NCBI GenBank assembly: GCA_001724265.1
Contig: MEDY01000036.1
Span: 62,001-126,000, forward strand
Reading direction: 5' to 3'
DNA from: Rhizaria sp. SCN 62-66
Lineage: Eukaryota > Rhizaria, unplaced
DNA length: 64,000 bases
The notes under the pieces were generated by a model, which saw only the letters and a program-made list of their open reading frames with translations, did no database searches and was not told where the DNA came from. This document shows, piece after piece, positions 44,561-56,200 of this stretch. The number at the start of each line of letters is the position of its first letter. The first letter of the stretch is position 1. The position numbers and the translations under genes are program-made.

Positions 44561-45608
44561 TCAGTCCTTCTTGCGCGCCGCAAGCATGGCCTTGAGCTAG
44601 CCCTCAGCCCGCTGGCACTCGCTCTTCACCTCCGCGTGATGCCGCTGGGCCTCCGCGACCTCCTTCTGCGCGCGCGCCAGCTCGCCGCCGCCGTCCGCGG
44701 CCGCCAAGCGCGAGAGCTCTCGGGTTAAGCGTGCCTCCTCCTCCAGGTTCGCGCGACACACGGCCTCGAGCTGGGCAAGCTCTCCTCGCAGCCGCGTGGC
44801 CTCGGCCGCTGACGCCGACGCCGCGGTCGTTAGGGCCTCGCAGCGGGCGCGCGCGGCAGTGGCGGCGCGACGACGGCGCGCACCCTCGGCTTTGAGCGCA
44901 ATGAGCTCGGCGGTGGCGGCGCGCAGGTCCGCCTCGGTGGAGTTAGCGTTGTCGCAGAGGTCTAAGAAGGAGGTGTGGTTTTGAACCATGCTGATCATCT
45001 TATCCTGCAAGTCAAGTCTGTGAAAAACAAGTAAAGAAAGGTTTTTGCTTTTAATATTGTAGAATGTCGCGCGAACAAGTGAAAACATCGTGTCTTCAAG
45101 TCTTGATCGAACGTAAGAGAAGTTGGGATTTGACGTACTCTGCCTGCATCAGACTGGCCTTGGCGGCGCGCACATCGGACTCGAGAGATGCGATCTCATC
45201 ATCCAACTTACGCTCCTCACACAGCTCAAACGCGGTGCTGCTAGCAGCGTTGTGTTCCGCGTCGAACTCAAGCTGTTGGATCTCAAGTTCAAGTGACGCC
45301 TTAATGCTATACGACAGTGCCAAGTGTGACGAACAGGGACGAAAGTTAGAATACGATGTACCACACGCATTCGGCTATTCCAAGACAAAAACAGCAAATG
45401 ATAATATGACAACGTACTGATAAAGCTCCTTTAGGCGCGCGTTGTGCTCGATATCAGCCTCGTCGAGCTCTTGCCTGCGTTGCTCGAGTTGGTCGGCGTG
45501 TTGACGCGCTTCCTCGAGCTCTTTGCGCACGCGCACAGTGTCGCGCTCAAGCAAATCGACTTTTGCAAATAGCGACGAAACAGTGTCCGCGATGGACGAG
45601 GATGACAT
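44561..45608 (-). CDS. Coiled-coil protein, unknown (three exons)
   Basis: Exons 45608-45418, 45306-45139 and 45017-44561 join at phase 2 twice (both donors GTACGT) to 271 residues, if the TAG at 44599-44597 is sense and the TGA at 44563 is the stop. With TAG as stop the protein is 259 residues. Nearly all of it is amphipathic helix: SSLFAKVDLLERDTVRVRKE, EARQHADQLEQRRQELDEAD, KLDDEIASLESDVRAAKASL, and the Ala-rich third exon ending QKEVAEAQRHHAEVKSECQR. It looks like a small cytoskeletal or kinetochore coiled-coil subunit (an SPC24/SPC25-like or ciliary CCDC role was considered), but no diagnostic globular domain is visible. The function is unknown. It is convergent with the reductase. Confidence 0.75.
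44597..44599 (-). other. In-frame TAG near the end of the coiled-coil gene
   Basis: GCT GAG GGC TAG CTC AAG GCC ATG CTT is followed by nine more codons to a TGA (LKAMLAARKKD). The helix pattern continues, so TAG may be sense, but a true stop here cannot be excluded. Confidence 0.5.
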
Positions 45609-46008
45609 AATACTTTTGTCGGTGCTTGACGACTTCAGTCGAGAGATCTAGCAGTCTTTCCTTCGTCGGATTGTTCAAGTCGTGAAAGCAGTGGTTCGTG
45701 GCAAGATTTGTGTTTAAAAGTGTATTATTGAGATCAAACTATAATATGATTGGAGAAACGTATATGTAAGAAAGAAAACAAAGCAAAATGAAACGAAAAA
45801 CGAAAATGAAAGAACAAAGTAATATCTACGTAGAACAAGCGTGTGTCGTGTTCGTTGAAAAGACAAGCAAACAGCAGCACATCAATGAGGAGAGTTATTA
45901 TAAGCAAGCGTAAGCCAGCAATACATGTTTGACAAGCAGAAGCCTTAGGTAGAACGGTACTCAAAAAGCACAACCTAAGATCAACTAATTTGCAGCTGAC
46001 ATGTTTGC
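45609..46008. other. Spacer between the coiled-coil gene and NOP2
   Basis: 400 bp, AT-rich, holding the promoter of the leftward coiled-coil gene and the 3' region of NOP2. No gene is recognised. Confidence 0.35.
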
Positions 46009-48522
46009 TTACTTCTTGGCAGCCTTCTTGCCGGCCGCGGGCGCAGGCGCAGCAGCAGCCTTGGGGGCGGGCGCAGCAGCCTTAGCCGGGGCAGCCTTAG
46101 CAGCAGTAGCAGCGACCTTGCCGGCGGGAGCAGATGCAGCCTTCGCGCCGGCCTTGCCGGCGGGCGCAGCGGCGACGGGGGCGGCCTTGGCGCCCTTGGA
46201 CTGCACGCGAGCGTCCTTGGGCTGGGCGGCACGGATCATGTCCATCAGACTGCCCATCTTTGCGCCGTCGTCGTCGCTGTCGTCGTCCTCATCCTCGTCC
46301 TCGTCCTCGTCCTCGTCGGCGTCGGCGTCCTCGTCAGAGAAGACGACGGCCTCGCCACCGGCGTTGTCGTCGTCGTCCTCATCATCGTCGCCCTCGATGA
46401 AGTCGCCCTCGTCGTCCTCGTCCTCGTCGTCGTACATCATGTCGCCTTCGTCGCCCTCGCCCTCAAACATGTCCTCCTCGTCGTCCTCGTCCTCGCCGTC
46501 GAAGCCGTCGGCCTCGTCGTCCGAGACCTCGCCCTCCTGGATGGCGCGCGCACGGGCCTCGGCAACGCGCGCGGCGACCTTGGCCTCGAGCTCGGCGTCG
46601 AAGCCGCGCTCCTCGTCCTCGTCCTCGTCGTCGTCGCTGTCGCCGCCGCGCTTGCCGTTGCCGCCCTCGGTCTGCCCGGGGCGCAGCTTGGGTCCGGCCT
46701 TTAGGACCTTGATGCGGGCGACGTAGAAGCCGTCCATGTTGTGCGTGTGCGGATAGTAGCGCATCGTCTTGGCCACGCTGGGGTGGAACTCGCGCGCGCG
46801 GTACCGCTTGAACCCGGGCGTACCGAACGGCAGGAACGTCGGCTCGATGCTGATGTTGCGCTTGCGCAGCGCGTAGTCAACCACGGCCTCATTCTCCTCG
46901 ACGGCGATGGAGCACGTCGAGTAGACGACAATGCCGCCCGTGCGCGACTTGGGGTTGATCATGTCGATCGCCGTCAGCAGCAACTCCTTCTGCAGCGCCG
47001 CGCACATCTTGACGTCCTCGTCCGTCTTATTGAGCTTGATCGAAGGGTCGCGCGAGATGACGCCCAGGCCGGAGCACGGCGCGTCAAGCAGCACGCGGTC
47101 CAGCCGCTTGAAGTGCTTGGCCAGCTTGCGGCCGTCGAAGTGCGTGATGACAGCGTTGCGCACGCCCATGCGGTGCAAGTTTGCCGTCAACGCGGGCAGA
47201 CGCGGCTTGTGCACGTCGTTGGCGATCAGCACGCCCTGGTTCTTCATCAGCGCCGCCATGTACGTGGTCTTGCCACCGGGCGCGGCCGCCATGTCGAGGC
47301 AGATCTCGTCCGGCTGCGGCGCCAGCGACATTACGGGCATGAACGACGACGCGGACTGGCGCATGTAGTGGCCGGCCAGGTACTCGGGGGTCGCGCCGAT
47401 GGGAACCTGCGAGTCGTAGATCTTGAGCCCGACCTTGGACCAGTCGCCCAGCGGGTCGAGGTTGACGCCGCGCTGGATGAGCACCTCGGCGAGGTCGCGG
47501 CGGCGCGTCTTGAGCGTGTTGGTGCGGATCACGAGCGGGCGCGGCGTCTCGTTCGCCTCCAGGAACTCAAGGCACTCCGAGGGCGGGAACATGTCGAGGA
47601 AGCGGCGCACGAGCTCGGGGAGATAACCGAAGTACTCTGCGAGGTCGCGCTGCAGCAGGTCCATATACTGCTGGCGCGACACGCCGGGCGCGCGGCGCGT
47701 GGAGAAGCCCGAGAGCACGAAAATGACGTCACGGATACGCTGCATGATCATCGTCAGGTCCGGCACGGCCTGCGCCTCGGCTTCAAGCTCCTCCTCGGTC
47801 GGCAGCGTGAAGGTCGGCTCGTCGCTCTGGCCGGACTGCTGCTGCTCCAGCGCAGAGTCGCGCTCGATGCGCGCCTGCCGGGCCTTCATCTTGGCCGCGC
47901 GCGCCATGAAGTCGCCGCGGCCGCCGCCGTCCTCGTCGTCGTCGTCCTCGGCGTTCGAGTCGTAGTCGGAACCGCTGTAGTCCTCCTCCTGCTCGCTGTC
48001 GCTCTGCTCCTCCTCGTCATCGTCGTCGTCGTCGCTGTCAACGGCGCGGCGGGCGTTCTTGGCGTTCTTGGCGCCCTTAGCGGGGGGGGCACTATCGTCG
48101 CTGTCGCTGTCGTCGAACATGGCGAGCGTGGCCTTCTTGCCGCCAGAAGCGGCGGCGGCGGAGCGGGCGACGGCCGCGCGGCGGGCGCTCTCATCCTCAC
48201 TCTCCTCCTCCTCCTCATCATCGTCGTCGTCCTCGTCGTCGAAGTCGCCAGAGTCTTCGTCCTCGTCCTCAGCGTCCTCGTCGTCATCGTCCTCAGACTC
48301 GGAAACCGGCGCGGGCGCGGCGCGGCGCTTGGTGGCCGCCGCGGCGGGGGCAGGGGCAGATCGCTTCACCTGCGTCGTAGCAACGGGGGCGACGGGGACG
48401 GCCTTAGCCTTCGCGGCGGGCTTGGCAGCGGGGGCGACCGCCTTAGACTTGGGAGCGGGCGCCGGGACAGCGGCCTTCTTGGCCGCGGCGGGGGGCGCGG
48501 ACGCCGGCTTCTTCGGGGGCAT
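46009..48522 (-). CDS. NOP2: 25S/28S rRNA cytosine-C5 methyltransferase NOP2/NSUN1
   Basis: 837 residues, single exon, TAA stop. The start is the ATG at 48522 (MPPKKPASAPPAAAKK), chosen because the Lys/Ala/Pro-rich nucleolar leader begins there; the frame is open upstream but that sequence is AT-rich leader. After an acidic/basic N-terminal region of ~200 residues comes the NOP2 core: MIMQRIRDVIFVLSGFSTRR, FLDMFPPSECLEFLEANETP, RPLVIRTNTLKTRRRDLAEV, the SAM-binding DMAAAPGGKTTYMAALMKN, LLDAPCSGLGVISRDPS with the catalytic PCSG cysteine, and VVYSTCSIAVEENEAVVDYA with the second cysteine. FHPSVAKTMRYYPHTHNMDG closes the domain. The C-terminal ~180 residues are Asp/Glu runs followed by Lys-Ala-Ala repeats. 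NOP2 methylates large-subunit rRNA and is needed for 60S assembly. It is divergent from NADSYN1. Confidence 0.95.
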   Translation of the reverse strand: MPPKKPASAPPAAAKKAAVPAPAPKSKAVAPAAKPAAKAKAVPVAPVATTQVKRSAPAPAAAATKRRAAPAPVSESEDDDDEDAEDEDEDSGDFDDEDDDDDEEEEESEDESARRAAVARSAAAASGGKKATLAMFDDSDSDDSAPPAKGAKNAKNARRAVDSDDDDDDEEEQSDSEQEEDYSGSDYDSNAEDDDDEDGGGRGDFMARAAKMKARQARIERDSALEQQQSGQSDEPTFTLPTEEELEAEAQAVPDLTMIMQRIRDVIFVLSGFSTRRAPGVSRQQYMDLLQRDLAEYFGYLPELVRRFLDMFPPSECLEFLEANETPRPLVIRTNTLKTRRRDLAEVLIQRGVNLDPLGDWSKVGLKIYDSQVPIGATPEYLAGHYMRQSASSFMPVMSLAPQPDEICLDMAAAPGGKTTYMAALMKNQGVLIANDVHKPRLPALTANLHRMGVRNAVITHFDGRKLAKHFKRLDRVLLDAPCSGLGVISRDPSIKLNKTDEDVKMCAALQKELLLTAIDMINPKSRTGGIVVYSTCSIAVEENEAVVDYALRKRNISIEPTFLPFGTPGFKRYRAREFHPSVAKTMRYYPHTHNMDGFYVARIKVLKAGPKLRPGQTEGGNGKRGGDSDDDEDEDEERGFDAELEAKVAARVAEARARAIQEGEVSDDEADGFDGEDEDDEEDMFEGEGDEGDMMYDDEDEDDEGDFIEGDDDEDDDDNAGGEAVVFSDEDADADEDEDEDEDEDDDSDDDGAKMGSLMDMIRAAQPKDARVQSKGAKAAPVAAAPAGKAGAKAASAPAGKVAATAAKAAPAKAAAPAPKAAAAPAPAAGKKAAKK

Positions 48523-49015
48523 CGGAAGCGGGGACTTCGGTGGTTGTAGTTGTGGGGGAAACAGGGTGAACGAAGGGTGCAAGAAGGGGGTCAGTTGTGA
48601 GGCAAGGACAGTTTGTGGAAACATATAAATAGGGCGATAAATAAAATAGTGCAAGATCATCTCATACATCCATCAATAACAATATTCCACGAAATAGACA
48701 CGACGCTGGAGACGTTTTGCGGGGCGCTCCTCTCGACTCACCGACCGACCAACTGGAACTGGGACCGTGGGCCAAAGTTAAGCCTGCGAGTGACTGTGAG
48801 CGACGGCCGGCCCGACCGACTTGGGAACGAATGGTCAGCTCGAAAAACAAGCAAACTGGGTGCATTAATTGTTACCTTAAAGGATATTAAAACAAAATCA
48901 ATTTATATAATTGGGCGATATAACTTATATCGACTCAACACTTCTACTGACGGATGTTTCATGCCACTGTGCGCTAACTTCTGCTCTTTTTTTGGTTGTC
49001 ACTCGCTTGCCACAG
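48523..49015. promoter_or_regulatory. Divergent promoter region NOP2 / NAD synthetase
   Basis: 493 bp between outward-facing ATGs. A GC-rich block near 48700-48830 is flanked by AT-rich sequence. It should hold both promoters. No specific site is claimed. Confidence 0.35.
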
Positions 49016-52000
49016 ATGCACGCTTTCCAGCCTGCATTGATCCGCGTTGCCACGTGCAACTTGAATCAATGGTCGATGGAATTTGAGACCAATCTCCGCA
49101 ACGTGCGCACCTCTATCCTTGAGGCCAAGCGTCAAGGAGCCTCCTACCGCACCGGTCCCGAGCTCGAGGTCCGTCTTTGGCACGCACCCCGTCGACATCT
49201 TCTTTAAGTCCGCACACTGTCCCCATAACGTCTCTCCTCGAACTGTTTACTTTTGTCATAGATCCCTAACCTCACATTTGTTTGCTTTCCTATGCTTTTA
49301 TGTCTACAGCTGTGCGGCTACGGCTGCGAGGACCACTTCTACGAGGCCGACACGGAGGCCCACTGCTGGGAATCGCTGGTCGCTCTCCTGACTGACCGCG
49401 CGCTCGACGGCCTGCTCTTCGACGTCGGCATGCCCGTCTCGCACTGCGGCGCGCGCTACAACGCTCGCGTGTGGTGCTACTCGGGCGCCATTCTCGCGAT
49501 TCGCCCCAAGCTGGTGCTCGCCGACGACGGCAACTACCGCGAGCCCCGCTGGTTCACTGCGTGGAACCCCGCCCTTTCTCGCGCGCCCACACACACCGCA
49601 GCCCCCGCGTTCTCCGCAGCAGCCGCAGCGACCGCCTCCGTGGGCCCCGGCGCGGCTGCCGTCGTGCTGCCGAGTCCGCTGCCCGCGACGCTGGCGCAGT
49701 TCGGGCTCCCGGCCGCCGTGACCGCCGCGACGGGGCAGGCGTGGGCGCCGATGGGCCTGATCGCAGTGGCCGCCGCCGACGTCACGCTCGCCAGCGAGAT
49801 CTGCGAGGAGCTCTTCGCGCCGGAGCCCGTGCACGGCAGGCTCTACGCCGCCGGGGTCGACATCGTGTCCAACGCGTCGGTACGCGATATCCCACTAACA
49901 CGAACAATTAGATAATGTACTATCCTGCGTAGTATGCTGTGCGCGTGCTGCCTGACGCCTATCTTGTTCTTTACGTCAAAATCAACGGTTTTATTTTATC
50001 TCACAACATGTTTTGTCTTTTTATTTTGTTTTGTTTGCATATTGTACATAATAGGGCTCGCACCACTCTTTGCGCAAGCTTGACCTGCGCCTGGACCTTA
50101 TCCAGGGCGCGTCGCGGCGCTACCACGCGGCCTACGTCTACGCCAACCAGCAGGGATGCGATGGGGGCCGGCTTTACTTCGACGGCTGCGCGTGCGTGGC
50201 CAGCGAGGGCGCTATCGTCGCCCAGGGCTCGCAGTTTGGGCTCAAGGACGTCGAGGTCGTCACCGCGGTGCTCGATATCGACCGGCAGAGGGCCGCCGTG
50301 CTCGCGCACACCAGGTACGATCCTATAACGTCGCAGGAGAGAAGAAACAACAACTTGAGAACAATATTAGCGATACCGTTGATGCATTATAACTGTGCTC
50401 CATGATGTTCCGACGATGCTGAATTATGAAGATTTCGTTGACGTTGTTGTTGTTGTTTTTTTACTAATTTTGTGTTCATATGTTTTGCTTTGTGCTATCC
50501 ATCACCGGTTTAGTGCGCGCGTTGTCAGCGCCTCCGCGGCCACTGTGCCCACCGTCCACCTCTCAGTCCCCCTGTGTCTGGCCGCGACCACCCCTGCCCC
50601 CGCCGACAGCACGGTGACTGGCCTGGAGAGCCGCCTGAGACAGCTCCCGGCGTTCGCGACCGTGCACAGCAAGACCACGCAGTTCTCTGCTCAAAGCAAC
50701 GTTACCAGCAGTCAGCTGCTGCTGTCCCCCGCGCCCTCCCCCACCATCAACACTACCGCCGCCGCCGCCGCCGCCGCCGCCGCTGCTGCTGCTGCTGCTG
50801 CTGCTGCAGGCGACTCTGCCACCAGCAGCAGCAGCAGCGCCGTCGCACCCACTGCCGCCGCTGCTGGCGCTGTGACTAGCGCTGCGGCTGGCGGTAGGTG
50901 TGTTGTGCACGCGTCGCCACCGCTCGCCCCGCTTCTGCACTCCTTCACCGAGGAGATCGCGCTGGGCCCAGCGTGTTGGCTGTGGGACTACCTGCGGCGC
51001 TCGGGCATGGCGGGCTTCTTCCTCCCGCTCTCCGGGGGCGCGGACAGCGCCGCCACGGCCGCCATCGTTGGCGCCATGTGCACGCTTGTCGCCAACGCCT
51101 ACGCAATGGGCATCCCGGAGGTACGTCGTCGTAATTGCCTCTTTATTCGTAGTCAAAGAACAAAAAAATTGAACTGAAATATGATCAATCTTTAAAGTGA
51201 AAGTGTGTTTTTTTAGATATTTTTAAACGACGAAAGTATGATTTCTCACTAAGTATGTTTAATATGCGTTTTTGTTGTGCTATATCCGATCTGTGCAGGT
51301 TGTCGCGGACCTGGACCGGCTGTACCCGCGGCCCGCCAACGCGCTGCTGCCGACGCGGCAAGCGATCGCTGCTCACCTCTTCTTCACGTGCTACATGGGC
51401 ACCGTTAACTCCTCCGCAGACACGCGCGCGCGCGCCCGCGCCGTGGCGGCCGACATCGGCTGCACACACAGCGAGGGCGACATCGATGCCGTGGTCGAGT
51501 CCTCGGTGTCATGGGTTACCACGCTCACGGGTACGCGGCCTACCTTCGAGTCGGGCGCGCGCACCGAGAACCTCGCGCTGCAGAACGTGCAGGCACGCGT
51601 ACGCATGGTCCAGTCTTACCTCGCCGCCCAGCTGCTCCTGGCCGCCCGCGGCCGCAGCGGCGCTCTCCTCGTCCTCGGCTCTGCCAACGTCGATGAAGGG
51701 CTGCGCGGGTTCCTCACTAAGTACGACTGCTCGGCCGCGGACATCAACCCCATCGGCGGCATCTCCAAGCTCGACCTCCGCGCGTTCCTCTACTGGGGCG
51801 CCGGTGCCTCGGCGCTCAACTATCCGGCGCTGGCGACTGTCGCCGCGGCGGCCGCGTCGCCCGAGCTCGTCCCGGCCTCGGCCACCGCGGGCGGCGCGCA
51901 GGTCAGCGAAGAGGACATGGGCTTCAGCTTCGAGGAGCTGGGCGCCATGGGCCGGCTTAGGAAGCTGCAGGCCTGCGGCCCGGTGGGCATGTACGTGCAG

Positions 52001-52406
52001 CTCAGGCGGGTCTGGAGTAGCTCCAAGAGCGCCAAGGCGGTGGCAGAAAAGGTACGCTTTCATATCAACCAATATATTCGCTCTATTGGGACACTGCTCT
52101 CATCAATTTGCCGTTTTTTGGATTTAAGATCACAGATCAAATCCGGCTTCTCACTTTTGTTTTGTTTTGTGGTTATTTTCTCCTGCACGTATGTAGGTCA
52201 AGTCGTTCTTCCGCTACTACGCCATCAACCGGCACAAGATGACCACTATCACGCCCTCGTACCACGCGGAGAGCTACAGTCCCGACGACAACCGGTTCGA
52301 CTTGCGACAGTTCCTCTACTGCGTTGCCTGGCCCCGGCAGTTCGCCACGATCGACAAGCTGGTGGCCGCGGAGGAGGCTACTGCGAGAGCGCAGTGCAAG
52401 CTGTGA
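49016..52406 (+). CDS. NADSYN1: Glutamine-dependent NAD+ synthetase (six exons)
   Basis: Exons 49016-49168, 49310-49879, 50055-50314, 50514-51120, 51299-52051 and 52197-52406 join in frame to 850 residues. The N-terminal nitrilase domain keeps the Glu-Lys-Cys triad: the Glu in [16 protein letters not shown], the Lys in [16 protein letters not shown] and the Cys in [20 protein letters not shown] and [16 protein letters not shown] are family signatures. The C-terminal synthetase domain has the ATP P-loop [13 protein letters not shown], then [51 protein letters not shown] and the terminal [20 protein letters not shown]. It amidates nicotinate adenine dinucleotide to NAD+, using ammonia channelled from glutamine. 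A Thr/Ala/Ser-rich insert of ~90 residues lies between the domains in exon 4. Donors are GTCCGT, GTACGC, GTACGA, GTACGT and GTACGC; the stop is TGA. Confidence 0.95.
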
Positions 52407-53298
52407 ACAGACTGACTGAGTCTTAGGACCGAAAAAACTTAGGAATCTGCGTCTATCGCGTCGGGCCTGGCCTGAACGACGATATACGGCGCTGATGCTG
52501 AGCTTTTAATGCGTTGGCGAGAGTGAGTTAGCTTTTTGATGTGTTCATTCATGTGCTGTTTGAGTGCTTGTATGTGGTACAGTCGTGAATTGGCAGAAAT
52601 CGTCGGTCCAGCTCAGCTGTGGTCAGTAGAAACAAGTGTATCACGTTCAGGACTAGAAACAAGTGTATCACGTGCATATCAAGTTAATTCTCACATATAC
52701 TGTTAACTATAGAAACACAACATGATTAATAATAAGAATACAAAGTTCAAATCCCAAATCACGGATTTTTACCCGTCTTATGACTCCGTTTTGCGTTTTC
52801 CTCGCAACCCTCGCCCACTCGTCTCGCCTCGGTCCGCCTCAGCCCCTCTGTCCCTCGTGTTGGGAGACGGTGGCAGGGGGCCAGCAGCGGCTGCTGGGCG
52901 TGGAGCTGTGGAGGAGGCCAACGATCTCTCCGTGAAACAAAACGCTGGTGATGATGATATAGACGTCATTTATTTCGCGTGCTTTTGTGCTGTTTTGATA
53001 TAAGTCATGATTTAGTTTTTGATTTTAAACACTTTGAGCACCGTCGTGGACAATTGACAGCGCTAGGCCTGCCTCTCAGTGTCAAAACTGGGATGATTTG
53101 CAGAGATGGTTGCGAATTCCTCATTTTCTATTTCTATCATCAAATAACATATCTCCAGTCGCAATGACAATTCATTCATCTTTAATGTGGTTGCGCGTAT
53201 CTATTAGTCCCGATTTTGTTAACTTTCACTTTGTTTATGACCGAAATCTCGCCCTCTTTGTGCGTGGCCTTAGGAAGGGGATCTGGAGAACAACTCGG
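52407..53298. other. Spacer upstream of the SPEN-like gene
   Basis: About 890 bp between two rightward genes. It holds the 20-bp direct repeat at 52627-52673, a GC-rich patch at 52800-52920 that opens short frames on both strands without recognisable domains, and AT-rich sequence up to the ATG at 53299. A leader exon may lie here. Confidence 0.4.
52627..52673. repeat. Two 20-bp direct repeats, 27-bp period
   Basis: TAGAAACAAGTGTATCACGT occurs exactly at 52627-52646 and again at 52654-52673, separated by 7 bp. It is downstream of NADSYN1 in noncoding DNA. Confidence 0.9.
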
Positions 53299-56200
53299 AT
53301 GCAACCCTCCCTCTCTCCCGCCGCTGTGGACGCGCACCCCGTGTCCGCCCCGCCGCCCGAGCCCGTGCGCCCTGCGCTGCCGGACCTCCGCAACTCGTCC
53401 TGCGTCTGGGCCGGCAACGTGTGCCCCACACTGACGGACGGTGAGGTCCGAGCCGCCTTTGAGCCCTTCGGCGAGATCATCGACTCCCGCCGCTTTTCAA
53501 CCTCCAACTGTGCCTTTATCACTTACAGGACGATCGACAGCGCGCGCGCTGCGCTCGTGCTTGAAGGCACGACGCTGGGCACGATGACGCTCACGCTCAA
53601 CATCGGGCAGACCTCGCGGCATCTCTGGGTCGGCAACCTACCCGAGGACATCACGTCGCAGGAAATTGCAGACATCTTTGCCGTCTATGGCCGGGTTGAG
53701 AGCACATGGCTCATGGCTAATTCCAGGGTTCGTCTTTTTTTGTATCTCTACTTTACCGTCAAATTTGATAACCTAGTTTGTATTTACTGCAATTCGTCCC
53801 GACAAGGTGACGCATGCCTTGCTCACGTCGACCGTTCTGCTCTGCTCTTTGATCTCGCCTTAAATTGCAATTATAGAGCTGCTTTGTCAACTACGACGAC
53901 TTGTATGATGCTGAGGTTGCATTCAATGCCATGAACGGTGCTAAAATTAATGACAAGGTGCGTTTCACGAAACACTGCGCCCACAATCCCACTTTTTTAA
54001 TTCGCATGTTTCCCCTCCTGTCAGCTTTCTTATTTGACCGTTTTTTCCCTTTCATGCGTTTTAAGTTAGTTTTTGACTTTTATTTACTGTATCAGTGCAT
54101 ATCTCCCGCAATTCTCTCATTCTTGCCCTGTATGTCTCTCTCTTGACTCTGTTCAGGTCATCTCCATCAACTACCAGTGGAACAACTCCCGCCGCAACGG
54201 CATCGCCACAAAAGTCTGCACCAGCGGCGACCACCCCGCCGGCCACAAGGGTGGCCCCAACGGCAACGGCAGCGGCAACGACGATAGCAACGGCGACGGG
54301 GTCGAGGGCAAGTCCAACAGCAGCGCCCCGAGCGTGACCGTGAACGGCATCAGCATCAGCAACCACGGCAACCACGGCAACAACGCTGCTGCCGTGGGCG
54401 TGAACGCCACCAGCAACGGCGCCAACAACGGCCGCCTGCGCAAGGCGAACAAGATCGCCGCCGCCATCGCCGCCGCCGCGATGGGGGAGGGCGCGCCGCT
54501 TGCGCTGGCCGCGTCGCTGCTCACCGCGGGCAGCAGCAACAACATCAACATCAACACGCACGCCCACGCGCACAACGCCGCTGGAAGCGCCGCCAACGCC
54601 GGTAAGCAGGCCGGCGCGGGCAAGGGGAGCAAGAACAAGGCCACACGGGCCAACGGCGGCGTTTCGAACGTCATGTCGGGGGCGCCCGGGCTGAACTTCG
54701 ACTTTAGCGCTGCCGCGCTCGCCGCCGCGTCGCTGTCAAACGCTGCTGCCGGCAGCGCAGGCGACGCTGCCACCACTGCTGCTGCTGCTGCGGCCGGTAC
54801 GAGTGATGACGCGGTGGCCGCCGCTGTTGGCGCTACGGTCAAGAGCGGCGGCAAGAGCAAGCGCGCCCGCAGCGCCGCCAAGCACGCCGCCATGATGGCC
54901 GCCGCGGCCGCCGCCTCCGCGGACGTGACCGCCAACGCCGCCGCGGCCGCGGGCGAGGGCCCGACGAACCAGCTGTTTGTGTCGAACATCCACGCGGGCA
55001 TCGAGGCGCACGCGCTCATCGCGTTCCTGACCACGCAGTTCAACCTTTACTCGAACAACCGTGTCGTGTGCGTCAAGGCCTTTCCCGCGCGCGGCTTCGC
55101 GTTCGTGACGTTCGACTCGACCGAGGCCGCCGCCACGGCCAAGGCGCGCGCGCGCGTCGAGCCCGTACTGCTGCTGGGACTGCCGCTCAAGGTCGGCTTC
55201 GGCAAGCACGTGAGCTACACGGGCATGTTCCCCGAGCGCATCGACCCCGTGCGCATGCTGGCACAAATCTCAGCCGCCTCGACCGCGCAGAAGGGCTACT
55301 GGGCCACGCTCATGCAGACGCCCGCAACCACCGCGGGCGCCGCGGGTGCGACTGTGGGCGCCACGGGTGCCACGGACGCCGCGACCGTGGGCGGCGCGAG
55401 TTCCGGCTCCGCCTCCACGATGCAGGCCACCCACGCTGCCGCTGCCGCTGCCGCCGGCACTGGCACTGGCGCGGGCGCCGGGTCTGGCGCGGGCGCGAGC
55501 GCTGTGGGCGGCGCGAGCGACGACGCGGCGGCCGCGGCGGCGCTCATGGCGGCGTTGGGTGGCGGCGCGGACCCAGCCTCCGCCGCGGCCGCAGCTGCGG
55601 CCGCGGCTGCCGCCGTTGTCGCTGCAGCCGCCAACGCCAACGGTGGTGTTGGCGCCAATACCACGAACGCGCTGGCGAGTCTCAATGCGCTGAACGTTAG
55701 CAACCTCAACGGTCTGAGCCTTAACGCTGCCGGTCTGGCCGGGCTCGGGGCGAATGGACTGACCGCGAATGCGCTGGGCGCCTCAGGACTAAACGGCATT
55801 AATGCCAACGCATTGGGTGGGATGAACTCTGTGGCGTTGGGCTCGCTGCAGAGCACGCTGCCGCTGTCTCTGCCCATGACTCTGCCCAACGGCCTCCAGA
55901 CTGGCCTCCAGACCGATCTCTCTGCGGGGCTCCAGGCCGGGCTATCGACGGGACTTCAGACGGGGTCGCTACTTCTGCAGAACGCTCTGCAGCCCAACGC
56001 TCTACAGGCCAGTAGTAACGCACTGCAGGCGAACGCTGCGCTTACTGGCGCTGCGCTCGGCGGCGCGATGCCGCAGATGGCGCAGATGTCGCAGATGCAT
56101 GGCCTGCCGCTGTCGCTCCAGTCGAGCGCCACGCTCGCCGGTGGCAGCCTGCAGACCGGGGGCTTGACCGGCGCGCTGACGATGAGCAACGGGATGTCCA

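Noticed and set aside
46741-48549. 602-codon rightward open frame opposite NOP2
   Set aside because: NOP2 on the other strand is unmistakable, and the opposite frame is a GC-driven shadow rich in Val, Leu and Arg.
49730-49830. Apparent loss of the catalytic Cys in the nitrilase domain of NAD synthetase
   Set aside because: The human-like DTC is DVT here, but the nucleophile is the Cys of the EICEE motif, which is present (SEICEELF).
52722-53003. 93-codon rightward frame and a 63-codon leftward frame in the same spacer
   Set aside because: No domain, a GC-rich patch only, and mixed composition. Most likely leader or random sequence.
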